NCBI GenBank assembly: GCA_038277395.1
Contig: CM076193.1
Location: forward strand, 173,206,711-173,270,710
Source: Dryocosmus kuriphilus
Lineage: Eukaryota > Arthropoda > Insecta > Hymenoptera > Cynipidae
Length of the DNA: 64,000 nt
Direction: 5' to 3'
Position numbers and translations under genes: made by a program. The notes below the pieces were generated by a model. That model did no database searches. It saw nothing but the letters and a program-made list of their open reading frames with translations, and was not told the DNA's origin. Shown here one piece after another: positions 54,184-64,000 of the stretch (the first letter of the stretch is position 1; every line of letters starts with the position of its first letter).

Positions 54184-57130
54184 TTGATAGATAAAAATAA
54201 TAAAGATGCAGGGCCTAAGATTATTTTGAATATAAATGGACTGTATGATCCCAGAGAAGAATTACTGGAAGAAAATGAGAAACATGGAAAACAGCAACGA
54301 ACTCGGTGCTATACAGCAAACATTAATATAGGAGGAATGGTAACAAATGCATTACTAGATACAGGGGCCGAGTTAACATGTTTTTCGGAAAACTTCCTAA
54401 ATAAAACGAAGATCGATTCTAACACTGTCCCATGCTACCTGTTAGTGGGAGAGCAGTAACTTGACCAATTAAAAGACAAACTAAAAGGCTTAAGAAGCAG
54501 ATCATGGTTGACGTACAAGTAGACGCCTATATCTTACACATTGCTTTTCTAATTATACTCACGCTTTTACGTCCATGTATAATAGGAATCGATTTGTTAT
54601 ATGAACACAAGGACCAAATTAATTTGGACACCAAAGAATCAACCTTTCAAGGACTCGAAGGAACTGATTTTGAATGAAAAAAAATTGTGTGAATCCACAA
54701 GAGGTACATAAGCTCACTAGAGACCCAAGAAAATTACGATCTAAACACTGACAAAGACATATCACTTTCATTGTTAGAAGATAAAATGGCAGAGGCACAA
54801 ATAAAAAGCTCAGACACACATAATAGACTAAAAGATATATCAGAAGAACACAAAAGGGTTTTCGAAAAAAAAACCTGGCCTTATAACAACTTATGTGCAT
54901 AAATTAAAAATAAAGAAGAATCAACCCTCCTTTGTCAAAAGCTATTCCGTTCCCATGGTACACCGTGAAAAAGTCGATCAGGAAATCCAACGAATGTGGA
55001 ATAATAACATCGTTCAAAGGTCTTTGAGTCCCTACATCAACCCAATTTTCACCGTCATTAAAAAAAATGGAACCACCCGACTCTGCCTGGATGCAAGGAA
55101 ACTGAATAAAATTTTGGAGGAAGATTGGGAGTGTCCAGAAACGTCAGAAAACCTTTTCCAAATATGTAGGGGGACTGATATCATATCCATCCTTGATATG
55201 ACCAGCAGTTCCTGACAAGTCCCACTACATCCTGAGTCGAGAAAGTTTACTGCATTCCAACATATAGGAAAAACATCTGATTTCAGGGTGGTACATTTCG
55301 GGCTCAAAAATAGCACAGCAGCGCTTTTGAGAGCTCTGGACTACACATTAAAAGGAATTTGAGAGCATATTATTAACTTCGTGGATGACACGTTAATAAT
55401 ATTAGAATCAGAGCAACAACACTTTAAGCATCTGAGAGAACTCTTGGAAAGGCTAGAGGATGCTGGAATTACCCTAAATCTAGAAAAATCGAAATTCTTC
55501 ACAGAAGAAACTAAACTCTTGTGATCCAAGATGACTACACAAGTAATTAAACCAGATCCAGAAGAGCTAGAAGCAATTAACAATATCCTAACTCTTAATA
55601 ATGTGTGGCAACTGCGTCGTTTTCTTGGACTAATAAACTTTTACTCAAAGTTCAATAAATTACACGCTGAATCAACTGTACCACTACTTTCTCTTATAAA
55701 AAAAGGTTCCGTTCGGAACTTAAACATAAAAATGCAAGCTTGCTTTAAACACATTAAGAACCTTATCTCTGATTTAATATTATGATCATTTCCTGATCAA
55801 AAAAAAAACATACTATCTCGAGACAGATGCCAGTTGCTGTGCTTTAGGAGCAATCCTCTACGCAAAGGGAGGAGAAGATGAGAAGGAAGTCATAAATCTG
55901 GCAAATTGAGCCAAACAGTATCTATACTCTCGTATTTTACAACAAAAAACAGTTACTGGCCTTAGTGTGGGCTCTACAGAAATTTTCTACTTACTTAGCA
56001 GGTGCAAAAGTTATAAACCGAACAGATTGCATGGCACTTACCTTCCGCAAAACGTGTCATTTTTGTCATTTTGAAAACGCTAGGTTTCTGATATAGATGC
56101 TGGAAATACAGGCTTGCGACATCACAATAGAGCACTGTCCCGGAAAACATAATGCAGTAGCAGATACATTGAGTGAAGCACACTCAAGGTTTGAGTGGGA
56201 GAAAAACCAAGAGCCATCGAAAATAACAGTACAAGAACTGAAATACGAGGATTCAATTGCACTACAGAATGAAATGACTAAGCTTAAGACACTGCAGAGA
56301 GAGGATGGTGACCTCATTTGCTGGTAACGACAGTCGAAAGTTAGACGGAACAGGGTCGATGGTCTTTGTACCAAGTTATCCTGTGCCACAAATCTCCCGA
56401 GGGTCTCAAATACTACCTTCCGAAAGAAGTGTGTACAAGAATAATCTGGGACAGTCATCAGACTCTTCAAAACGTTGGACCTCGGAAAATCTATAAATTA
56501 CTAACGGAGTCATTCTACCATCCTCATCAGGCCAGAATTATTCCGAAAATATTAAGAACTTGTGACTCATGTCAAAGGAACAAAATTCCCGTTATGAAAT
56601 TAATGGTACCTATGGAAACATTAAAACCAAAGGAACTACTGGAAATGCTATCGATCGAATATTTTGGCTCATTGATCAAATCTGAATATGGATATCAATA
56701 CATATTTGTGGTCATTGATACATTCACTATGCACGAGAGACAAGTAACTGTCAGCTTCACATCAATAAAACACCCTCAAGGTCACATCGTAGAATAGGTT
56801 AATTGTGAATTGGCATGATTCTTTAGAACGATCATAAACACAAAAGAGCTCAGCAGTTGGTATTGGCACATCGAAACTATAGAAACGATCTTAAGTGAGT
56901 CTCACCACGACACGACAGAGATCACACCATTCAAAGCGTTGCGGCGACGTGAAACCAAGAGATTCTGGAAGAAGCAGACGAAGGTCAAGAGAAAGCCGAA
57001 AATGAATAGGAAGAATTTATTGAAGAATATCCGAAAACGAATAAGAGAAAAAGAATAACCAAGAATCGAAGAAAAGGATGTGTCACACGAGATTTTGAGT
57101 GCGGTGATCTTGTACTCTACTCCCTCTGAG
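54184..57130 (+). pseudogene. Gypsy pol: protease, RT, RNase H, integrase
   Basis: The protease active-site motif is NALLDTGAELTCFS near 54347-54388. The reverse transcriptase has RLCLDARKLNKIL (about 55080), the first Asp in ISILDMTSSS, the YADD box as NFVDDTLI (about 55380) and RRFLGLINFYSKF. RNase H has ETDASCCALGAIL in another frame near 55822. The integrase zinc-binding part is SFYHPHQ...RTCDSCQRNK (about 56510-56585), with core Asp in VVIDTFTM near 56714. Stops and frameshifts are numerous. Confidence 0.8.
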
Positions 57131-57919
57131 TGAAGGACCTCACAATATCGAGAAAAAAGTAGTTAATAATACTTACATTTTAGAAAACGAAGAAACACTC
57201 AAGGAACGGGGACAATACCACATAAATGACCTGAAGGCCTACTATAAAGTGCATAGCACCCTTGGAAAAGAAGAAAGATCCAGAGGGCATAGATACAAAG
57301 AGGATACTAGAAAACATATGGTTAAAATAAAAGAGAGAGAGAGGGGGGAAAAAGGGAAAGAAAGTTCAATATCCAGCTTGAAGGATCAGTGAAAATGTGC
57401 CCGTGTTAAAGACTGTAAGAGGAAAGAAGATTTGGCAAGAGAAGCTCTACGCAGAAATATCTGAACACCCAGCTAAAAATTCCAGAAGCGTCCTAAAAAA
57501 TAAACAAAATCTTGAGGCAGCACGAGGGAGGAGAGAGACAATACATAGGATGAGGCTTTCAATAAGACTGAAGAGGAACTTAGGAGCTTCGAGAGGTAGC
57601 TGCTCAACCGCAACGAGTCCGAACCCAGCAACTTGATAAGCAGTAAGGACTATTTGTATTTATATTTCGATTCTTAATTTTTATTGTTTTACTTTCTGTC
57701 ACGTGTTAGGATTAACGATAATAGCTTTTGAGTCAAATCTCATTAATTAAGGATACCTAAGTACATTTTACGAAATACATTTCTCATATATGTTCCTTTG
57801 TTTTGAGTGACTGCTCTCAGGGACTACTTTCTTTTATTATGTTTTGCCTTATACAATTTCTTTTCTCTCTGTTTCCCCAGAGAAGAGATTTTGTGAGCAC
57901 AAAGAGAAAAGGGGGCAGA

Positions 57920-58375
57920 TTTATAGGTATTCTAGGAGGCCCCTGAGAGTAGCCACTCAGATGAGCTTAAAAGAAACTATGTTCCAGCATCAGCGCGGAT
58001 GCAAGGGGCATCCGCAGCATCCCTGGCTTTTGAGAGAGTTGCATGAACTTGCGGGGCGCGATTCAAGAATAAAAGCGGGATGCTGGACCATGGTAGGCAT
58101 TCAATGCCGGAATTTGGACCTGCCACAGTCCAGGCATTTCCTGGACATGATGGACAGTCTACTCTCAAATTAGAGTACGGGTTTGTCTAATCAATGGTGC
58201 TTTAGCTGGAGGGGGATTCTACTCTCCTATCCGAGTTTGATACTTCAGAAGGATTTTGTTAGTCTGTTTGGGGAATTAGATAACATAATAGAAATTTTTT
58301 CTTAGGATTTTACGGATGGAAAAGATTTTATTTTTAACTTGAAGAGAATTGTCTTCACTATGATTACATATTCCA
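57920..58375. repeat. 3' LTR of the Gypsy element
   Basis: Starts just after the polypurine tract and aligns with 38230-38720 of the solo LTR. The last 200 bp of the LTR are missing or too diverged to see. The outer TG start is not preserved. Confidence 0.7.
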
Positions 58376-58753
58376 TGAAATTACAAATACGAACTATTTT
58401 TGATGGTTCTTTAATCAGTCGAGTCGTTTCAGAGTAAAAAGTTTCCAAATCTGTAAATTCATGAATTCATACCAGGCAAAGCGTGTTTAGAGAACAGAGT
58501 GGTCAGAGAAGCTTCTGCCTGAAATTATATGCTGACAGCATGAAAAATTGTAGTTTCTCCTCTAAAATACAGTAATTATCAGCTATGGAAAAACAACTAG
58601 GAGGCCCGAACTTGACGGAACCTTATCAAAACCATACCCAGACTTTCGTGTGTAGTGGGAAATCGTGGATTGATATAACCCCACTGATCTATCTTGACTT
58701 TGCTAAGACTACAAAATTGTTAGGCAGGACTTTCTTCAAATTCATTCGCACTT
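58376..58753. other. No gene recognised
   Basis: AT-rich DNA between the Gypsy 3' LTR and the transposase-like gene on the minus strand. It may be the 3' end of that element, but I find no inverted partner for it near 60657-61500. Confidence 0.35.
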
Positions 58754-60656
58754 TTAATAATTAATATTGCACCTTGTTGATATGTCTTTACTACCAGAAT
58801 ATTGCAAAATCTGTAGTATTTTTCCAGGTAGTACTATGAAGGCATGTCGAATAGAGATTTCATGCACTTTAGATGCTTCAGAGAATCTTTTCTTAAGAAA
58901 CCTCTTAGTCTTTCCGTGCTCTTTTTCATCGTAGTAGATTACATGAAAATTCTTGAATTTCCTATTTCCCCACTCGTACAGCGATTCTGGAGTCAATATT
59001 GCATCGTTTGGTTGCGCTTGCAGACTTGCACGTGTAGCTTCGCGTTTCAGGATGGCTCCTACGCCATCACAAGCTCCTTTGCCATGCGCGGTTGCATGGA
59101 AATGCCAATCGGCTTTAACACCAAAATCTTCTTCATGATGCATTAGATTGCACATTTGATACTTGTTTCTTGTAATGCTGTTTCGCACCATCACTTACGT
59201 ACAAGATGTTTTTCAAATTTGGGTATAGTTTCTTAATCTCAGGAATGACTAACTTTTGCATGACATAGATTGCGGCAGTGTCATGTTTCGTGCAATCAGA
59301 TAAGAGTACAAAGCTTTTGTGGCAAGTCTCTCCTCCGTGATTCTTGTAGTAACATACTACTGGATGTACCGTGCATTGACTATTATTATAATGAAATGCT
59401 TGGGCTGCATCTTGTGCCACAAAAGAAAAATTTTCTGAAAAATCAGTGTGAATTATGACTGAACCTGGTGACAAGTTGTTTTTCAAATTTGTAATAAATT
59501 CTGACTGCATTTTTGAAATGAAATCGTGAGTGAGCAACGTATTTAAACGAGTGCAAATCTCGTCAGCAAAGTCTTCAGATGAGAGCCATTCCCTTTTCAG
59601 AGTACACCTATCTGTCGATTCCCAAGTACTGAAAATTACTTTTGATATACACTTCTCCTCATAAATCTTCTTGAGAAAATCACTTAAAAGGTCTTTTCTT
59701 CGACACAGTTGACATTCACGAAGATAACATGCTGGTGATGAATTATCACACAAGAAGAATCTAAAACAATTTTTGTACTCTTGAATGGAATCGTCATATT
59801 TTTCAGTAAACCTTGCCAAGTTGCTCGCATCAAACATTATCTTGCAGTTCTGGTGTATGGTGCAAACACAAACGCTGTGTGTGCCACTAGCTCCAGCCAA
59901 AATGCACCATTGTTGTCGAAGCTCTGCGAATTTCGTCAAGCCTATTGATATCTGTGGGTTGAGTTCTTTGAATCGAACATGCAGATATCTTACGTGACAT
60001 AGCATTAAGCGCTTCTGTTTTTTTTTATTTTTCTTTACCAAGTCTCACAGTAATAACGTCTTTCTTGCTCGGCATAATCCTACTGTTCTCATCACTTTCA
60101 TAAAAATTGCGAACTAATTCAACAACGTCTTGTGATAATGTCTTGCCAGCTCTAGAAATAGGTGTCGACATAACTCCTTCTGATTCTTTGAGTTTTAGAG
60201 CTTTCTTGACAAAGTATTTCGAGGTATTAAACTCTCTACACGTCTTTGCAATACTCCAGCTATCAAGTACTATCGTGAGGATCGTGATCCGTAATCGATC
60301 ATTCAATGGTAAACTAGAAAACTTCTGTTTTAGTCTGTCTAACACTTGCTCGAGTTCTCTTTCTCTGGATGAAGAAGACTTCTTGCTAGGCGCTGGGGCA
60401 TCATTTTCATCATTTGCATATGATTGTTCTGATTGGGAATCAGTACTGGAGTTTAATGCTTCAGGTTGCAAACTCACATCAATTGCCTCAAATTTGCGTT
60501 CTCTGCAACTACAGCATATTTTCATGCCAGGTTTATATACTGGAAGGAATTTTGCAAACTTATCGAAACTGGTCGGAGATCCTTACCCTTATGAGCAGAG
60601 ATATTGAATAAATTAACACATCTATCCACATAAACCCCGGCTCCTTCAGACTCCAT
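58754..60656 (-). pseudogene. Transposase-like multicopy arthropod protein, three frameshifts
   Basis: The start ATG is at 60656-60654 (MESEGAGVYVDRCVNLF). Frame shifts occur near 60560, 60035 and 59175; the last frame ends at the stop at 58754-58756. Visible parts: an N-terminal cysteine-containing domain (KPGMKICCSC), an acidic linker, a helix-turn-helix-like region (LDSWSIAKTCREFNTSKYF, near 60260-60200), and a core with HTDFSENFSF, YVSDGAKQHY and HATAHGKGACDGVGAILKR. Proteins with the HGKG...DG motif recur as uncharacterised multicopy proteins in arthropods. Acidic residues in TDFSEN and SDGAK could be catalytic in an RNase H-like fold; this is inference. No TIRs were found. Confidence 0.65.
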
Positions 60657-60702
60657 GATATTCAGTGATAGTCACCGTTTTCTCCAAATAATAGACGTGG
60701 AA

Positions 60703-60860
60703 GCAACTGATATAAATATACGATAAGTATTTCCAGTAAAGGTAGTCGTGAAAACGACTCCAATGTCGAAAATCGCTTTTCTGACGGGTAATAGTGACAA
60801 CGACTAATTTAAATACGAGAAATATTTCCAGCAAGAGTAGTCATGGAAACGACTCTAATG
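60703..60860. repeat. Two-unit repeat with dyads upstream of the 58.7-60.7 kb gene
   Basis: Units at about 60703-60765 and 60797-60860 share TATTTCCAG, TAGTC, GAAACGACTC and AATG. Each holds an AGTCGT...ACGACT-type dyad (the second as AGTCAT...ACGACT). They lie within 200 bp upstream of the gene start, so they may be transposase binding or promoter sites. Confidence 0.6.
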
Positions 60861-61504
60861 CAGCCAACTGAATGCAACTGAACTGAATGCTAGCGTGCCA
60901 TGCGTATGCGCTTTCATTGGTAGCTAATAAAGGAAAAACAACTGAATTTCGGAACAAATGAATGGCGAAGGAAGCAAGTGAAGAGCACGAGAGCTGTTAA
61001 CGTGAAGTCGGCTGTCCCGCGACGGCCACGTTTTAAGGTGAATTACATATCATTTCACGAATTCACTTTTTTTTATTGTTGAAATTATTTCTGAGCAATA
61101 TTGGAACCGCCATCTTGAACTTAACAGATTTGACTCTGGATTTGTAATTAGCAACTTGAAAAACCCCCGTATACCAAACTTTGTCTGGATCCGTTGATTT
61201 TTGAAAAGTTCGTCCGCCATATTGGATCCGCCATCCTGAATTTTGAAAGTTTGATCTTCGAATTCGAACCAGTAGCCAGAGAAGCTACTGCATGATTTTT
61301 TTCAGAATTGTTTATCGCTACTCTGAATTTTTACACCATGCCTAAGGCACTTTCTATCCATCTTCTAGCCATCTTGGAATCATGGCATATGCCACTTTGC
61401 ATTCGAAGGCCTATATTTCAACGAAAATTGTGAGTGGTCGTAAGTGTATGTACGTCCTCTCAATTTTTGGGCAGAGGGGGGGTAAAAGTGACGTGAAACG
61501 TCCC
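60861..61504. other. Region with repeated CCGCCATCTTG-like motifs
   Basis: No ORF. CCGCCATCTTG at 61107-61117, CCGCCATATTG at 61214-61224, CCGCCATCCTG at 61228-61238 and AGCCATCTTG at 61377-61386, spaced irregularly in AT-rich DNA. This could be another transposon end or a regulatory block. Confidence 0.4.
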
Positions 61505-61795
61505 ATATGTACAATTTTCACAAACTTAACATAACTTATAATTTAATCGCTTCGCAGTACATTAACTCCAATGCATCTTATCTTTTCTTAGCTACGCCTT
61601 ATTCCATAAAAAAAAACGCTTTATTTTATCTACCATTACGCTTTATTCTATCAATAAAACTCCTTATTCTATCCCACGCATTATCTTAGCTTTTTGTTGC
61701 TACCGTTTCGCTCTCTTTCGTCTCTCTCTTTATCTCTAGCCCTTGCCTTTCGTACTTTTTATCTTTCTGCTTGCCAACTCCTCTCTCGATCTCCT
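61505..61795 (-). mobile_element. Non-LTR 3' UTR fragment
   Basis: Matches 39010-39280 (and 11755-11990), the 3' part of the minus-strand non-LTR family: TACAATTTTCACAAACTTAA then AATCGCTT. The terminal tail and all coding DNA are missing. Confidence 0.75.
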
Positions 61796-62452
61796 CGGTG
61801 GATTTAGCTGAAACTTGGTAAATATGTAGATTATAAGGATCTAATGAAATATCCGGAAATAAAAATTAGGAAAAATGGACAGTTTTTGCGCTATACGGCG
61901 CTAAGCGCTCAATTTCGTGAAAACAATCAATCCTCATATATGCTGGAACGAAAGAGGCGACGGCAGAGTGAGGTCAGTGCTAAATGCGGGTTTGATTATG
62001 ACGTATGTTGCGCGCATCCAAAAATAGCCGAACGCTAAGCGCTCAAGATTTGAATTTAATGAAACGTCACTCCTATAACATTGAAAACGGTGCCCCGGTG
62101 AGATCGATATCAAGTGAGGTTAATATTACAATGATGTACATCGCGCTCTGGTCTAATCGTCCGAACGCTAAGTGCTCGAGATGAAGTCTAAAATTCAAAA
62201 CATACTTCCGTGAGCGCAGAAAAGGTGATTACGTCCGGTCTAAACAAAGAAAGGTTATTGTAAAGATAACGCTAAGTACTCAAAATATGAACTCGCTTTG
62301 AAAAAAACTGCTGAGGGGAGAAATTGTGTGGTATTCTGAAGTGCCTATATGTCAATTCAATTTTCTTGCGAGTTATAGCCGGTTTCGGGATTAGCCTGAA
62401 TGGCCTTGGTGTGAAAGCTGAGAAGAAAATTATTTGTGACTCATAAGGTACA
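61796..62452. repeat. Four-copy CGCTAAGCGCTC motif region, probable element subterminal
   Basis: Motif copies at 61898-61912, 62031-62046, 62164-62178 and 62268-62286, about 105-133 bp apart, with an AGCGCT palindrome in the first two. They lie between the non-LTR fragment and the 3' end of the minus-strand DDE gene, so they may be subterminal transposase-binding repeats. The left boundary near 61797 is a guess based on where the non-LTR match ends. Confidence 0.5.
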
Positions 62453-63815
62453 TTAAATGATTTGTTGTTCTTCGTTTGGGCTTACCTGTTCACCTCTATT
62501 GGCAGCATCTAGAATACTATGTAGCAATGATGACTGGGGATACTTCACGTTTTGCTGGTGACGTGCGTAGCCTAGGAACCATAAAACGCTCGCGATATGT
62601 GCACACGTGCCCAGAGTTCTGGCCCTTGATTTACGTGTGCAGTAATAGCCGAGAATTGTTTCATTATTGTCTGGCCCTGGATCAACAATTTCATTGAATG
62701 CTATCCACGGTTGGTATCTTGTCGCATTTCGGAAGCGAGAATATACTCTTACTCTGATTAAACCACGTTTATTACGTAGCGTATCTAGTTGAAACTCTAC
62801 ATCATCATCCCCTTTGCAGCTAGTCTTAAATGTAAGATGGTGCAAGTTCAACTTGATAAACGCCAATCGTGAGGTCGCGTAGTTCGTCTGATGTAAGACG
62901 AGGAAATTTTGGTACTTGTTCTTCATGCAGGCGATTCCAGTTTGCATTTCCGTAGCGCATATTGTCAACTTCTACGCGTGCTTGCATGACATTAGCCTCA
63001 CGAGCTGTCGCTAGGTATTCCCTTACAACTTCTAGAGTAGCAACTTGCATCTCGATAACAGGATGATATCTGTTAACCAGGGCACCACCAATATGGAAGA
63101 AATACCCGAGATTACACAGGTGATCAATTGTATTCGTTTTGTCAAAGGATTTAAATATGGATTTTAAGTGGCCATTTCCAGATTCAACAATCCATCTCGA
63201 TTTCGTTATGAGCCGTGCTTCCTTCGCTTCTTCCGTTGACAATTGACTCTGACCTGCTTTGAGAAATGTTGGTATCTTGGATTCAATGCCCAGTCGTTCT
63301 AACAGCGGTTGGGCATCTCGGTATCCTCCTTCCTCTATAAAAATATCGCCAATGTTAAAAAATGCTCTCATGCACTCTACATCTCTTTCAAATTCACTGA
63401 TGAGCATTTGTGCGTCATTGTTTCGTAAGTCCGAGAAACAAAGTCCTTGTATATTAAGCATATACCCGTCTGGAGCTACGATGAGAGCAGGTTTCACCAA
63501 GTGACGTCCCGTATGCTTACAGAATGATTGACGCAGTACACGAAAGTTACTGCTCTTTTGCGTGTAAGCATAAGTGCCATCTATGATAGCAGTCGCTCTG
63601 GGAATTTCTGGTTGTGGATTGTAGAGTTTATTGGCAAATGCTGTCACATGTCTTTCTACATATTCCTCTCTGGTTATCGCTGTTAATCCAATGTTGCCGA
63701 GTACAAATCGCTGCATTAGAGACTCTCTTACCATAGCAATGGCCATGATTGTAGCTTGCCGGCTGGAATAGTGGAAAATTATTTGCAGAAATTCATCGGA
63801 ATGTCCCTGACGCAT
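62453..63815 (-). pseudogene. DDE transposase with SWIM-like zinc finger, one frameshift
   Basis: From 63815 the frame reads MRQGHSDEFLQIIFHYSS. The catalytic-like acidic residues are Asp in AIIDGTYAYT, Asp in SDLRNNDAQML and Glu in SRWIVESGNGHLK, as in the IS5/Harbinger-type DDE_4 domain. After a frameshift near 62855-62865 the protein continues with a CTRKSRARTLGTCAHIASV segment, a CxC...CxH pattern resembling a SWIM zinc finger, and stops at 62453-62455. DDE plus SWIM fusions occur in some animal transposons; the superfamily here is not certain. It is nearly intact apart from one indel. Confidence 0.7.
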
Positions 63816-63859
63816 CTGCAAAGAAAAGTCATAAGATCCTTTTTTCAGATGTATCTTAC

Positions 63860-64000
63860 ACCATGTTCACGTAACAGAGGAATTGGATAGCAGAATGTAT
63901 ACAATTCTCGAAACTGTTCCTTCGTTACAGCAAAAATATCTTTAAATTCTTCATTACTACAGCTATCCTCATCACCAAAGTCTTGATGAGAATTTACTTC
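63860..64000 (-). CDS. Upstream exon of the DDE/SWIM transposase gene (runs off window)
   Basis: The frame reads EVNSHQDFGDEDSCSNEEF...YTFCYPIPLLREHG and ends before GTAAGA. A 44-nt stretch (63816-63859) begins GTAAGATAC and ends TTTTCTTTGCAG, a probable short intron, phase 0 with the ATG-containing exon at 63815. The acidic region before the catalytic domain fits an N-terminal domain of the same protein. Confidence 0.55.

Larger units (their letters stand above)
53291..58375 (+). mobile_element. Gypsy-type LTR element with 3' LTR
   Basis: In order: gag (53349-53888), protease (54184-54459), reverse transcriptase (54895-55785), RNase H (about 55800-56070), integrase (56366-56797 and decayed DNA to about 57130), a basic ORF (57397-57636), a purine-rich tract AAAAGGGGGCAG (57907-57918) and the 3' LTR (57920-58375). 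The 5' LTR is missing; the element abuts a mariner fragment. The solo LTR at 38223-38943 is from the same family. Confidence 0.82.

Overview
This window looks like arthropod nuclear DNA, most likely insect and possibly hymenopteran. It is AT-rich, has GT/AG introns, and is packed with animal-type transposons: mariner, Tc1, non-LTR, BEL/Pao and Gypsy. It shows no bacterial operons, ribosome-binding sites, tRNA, rRNA or CRISPR. The taxonomic guess rests only on the kinds of mobile elements.

The host backbone is a degenerate tandem array of one small gene family, seven units here called A to G. Each unit has a 55-nt first exon coding a signal peptide (ATG to a GT donor, phase 1), an intron, and a second exon of about 0.6 kb ending in a conserved domain. 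Exon 1 copies lie at 2340, 8147, 17291, 22428, 32742, 42265 and 46939. Exon 2 copies lie at 2574, 10333, 36836 (tail only), 44720 and 52362 (5' half only). A further degenerate exon 2 tail follows several units (3430, 11339, 37851). Only unit F (42265-42319 joined to 44720-45324) reads as an unbroken spliced gene, of 219 codons. Unit A has a frameshift but keeps a 182-codon ORF with its own hydrophobic leader. I do not recognise the family; the layout resembles secreted effector or venom-type arrays.

Most of the rest is inserted DNA. From left to right: a long-TIR transposon of an unassigned type in three copies (1-1972, 4080-8005, 26690-29608); a probable solo LTR (8202-8929); a MITE-like element (9333-9848); two minus-strand non-LTR elements at the same relative site (11689-14953 and 38949-41619); a mariner (15099-16158); a foldback element (16199-16824); a Tc1 element in exon 1 of unit C (17343-18610); Jockey-like remnants, two of them holding ORF1-only half-LINE insertions (19766-21731, 30423-32401, with a third half-LINE on the other strand at 42840-44475); a Gypsy element (22441-26320); two BEL/Pao elements (32860-36835, 47055-51405); a solo LTR (38223-38943); a deleted mariner (45692-46478); a mariner N-terminal piece (52678-53290); a second Gypsy element with a 3' LTR (53291-58375); and two further broken transposase-like genes at the right edge (58754-60656 and 62453-64000).

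Target-site duplications and paralogous empty sites fix many boundaries exactly. They also show that several insertions predate duplication of the array units. The most interesting items are the long-TIR element, whose repeat-built termini carry many TCAAGGTCA nuclear-receptor half-sites, the secreted gene array, and the half-LINE family.
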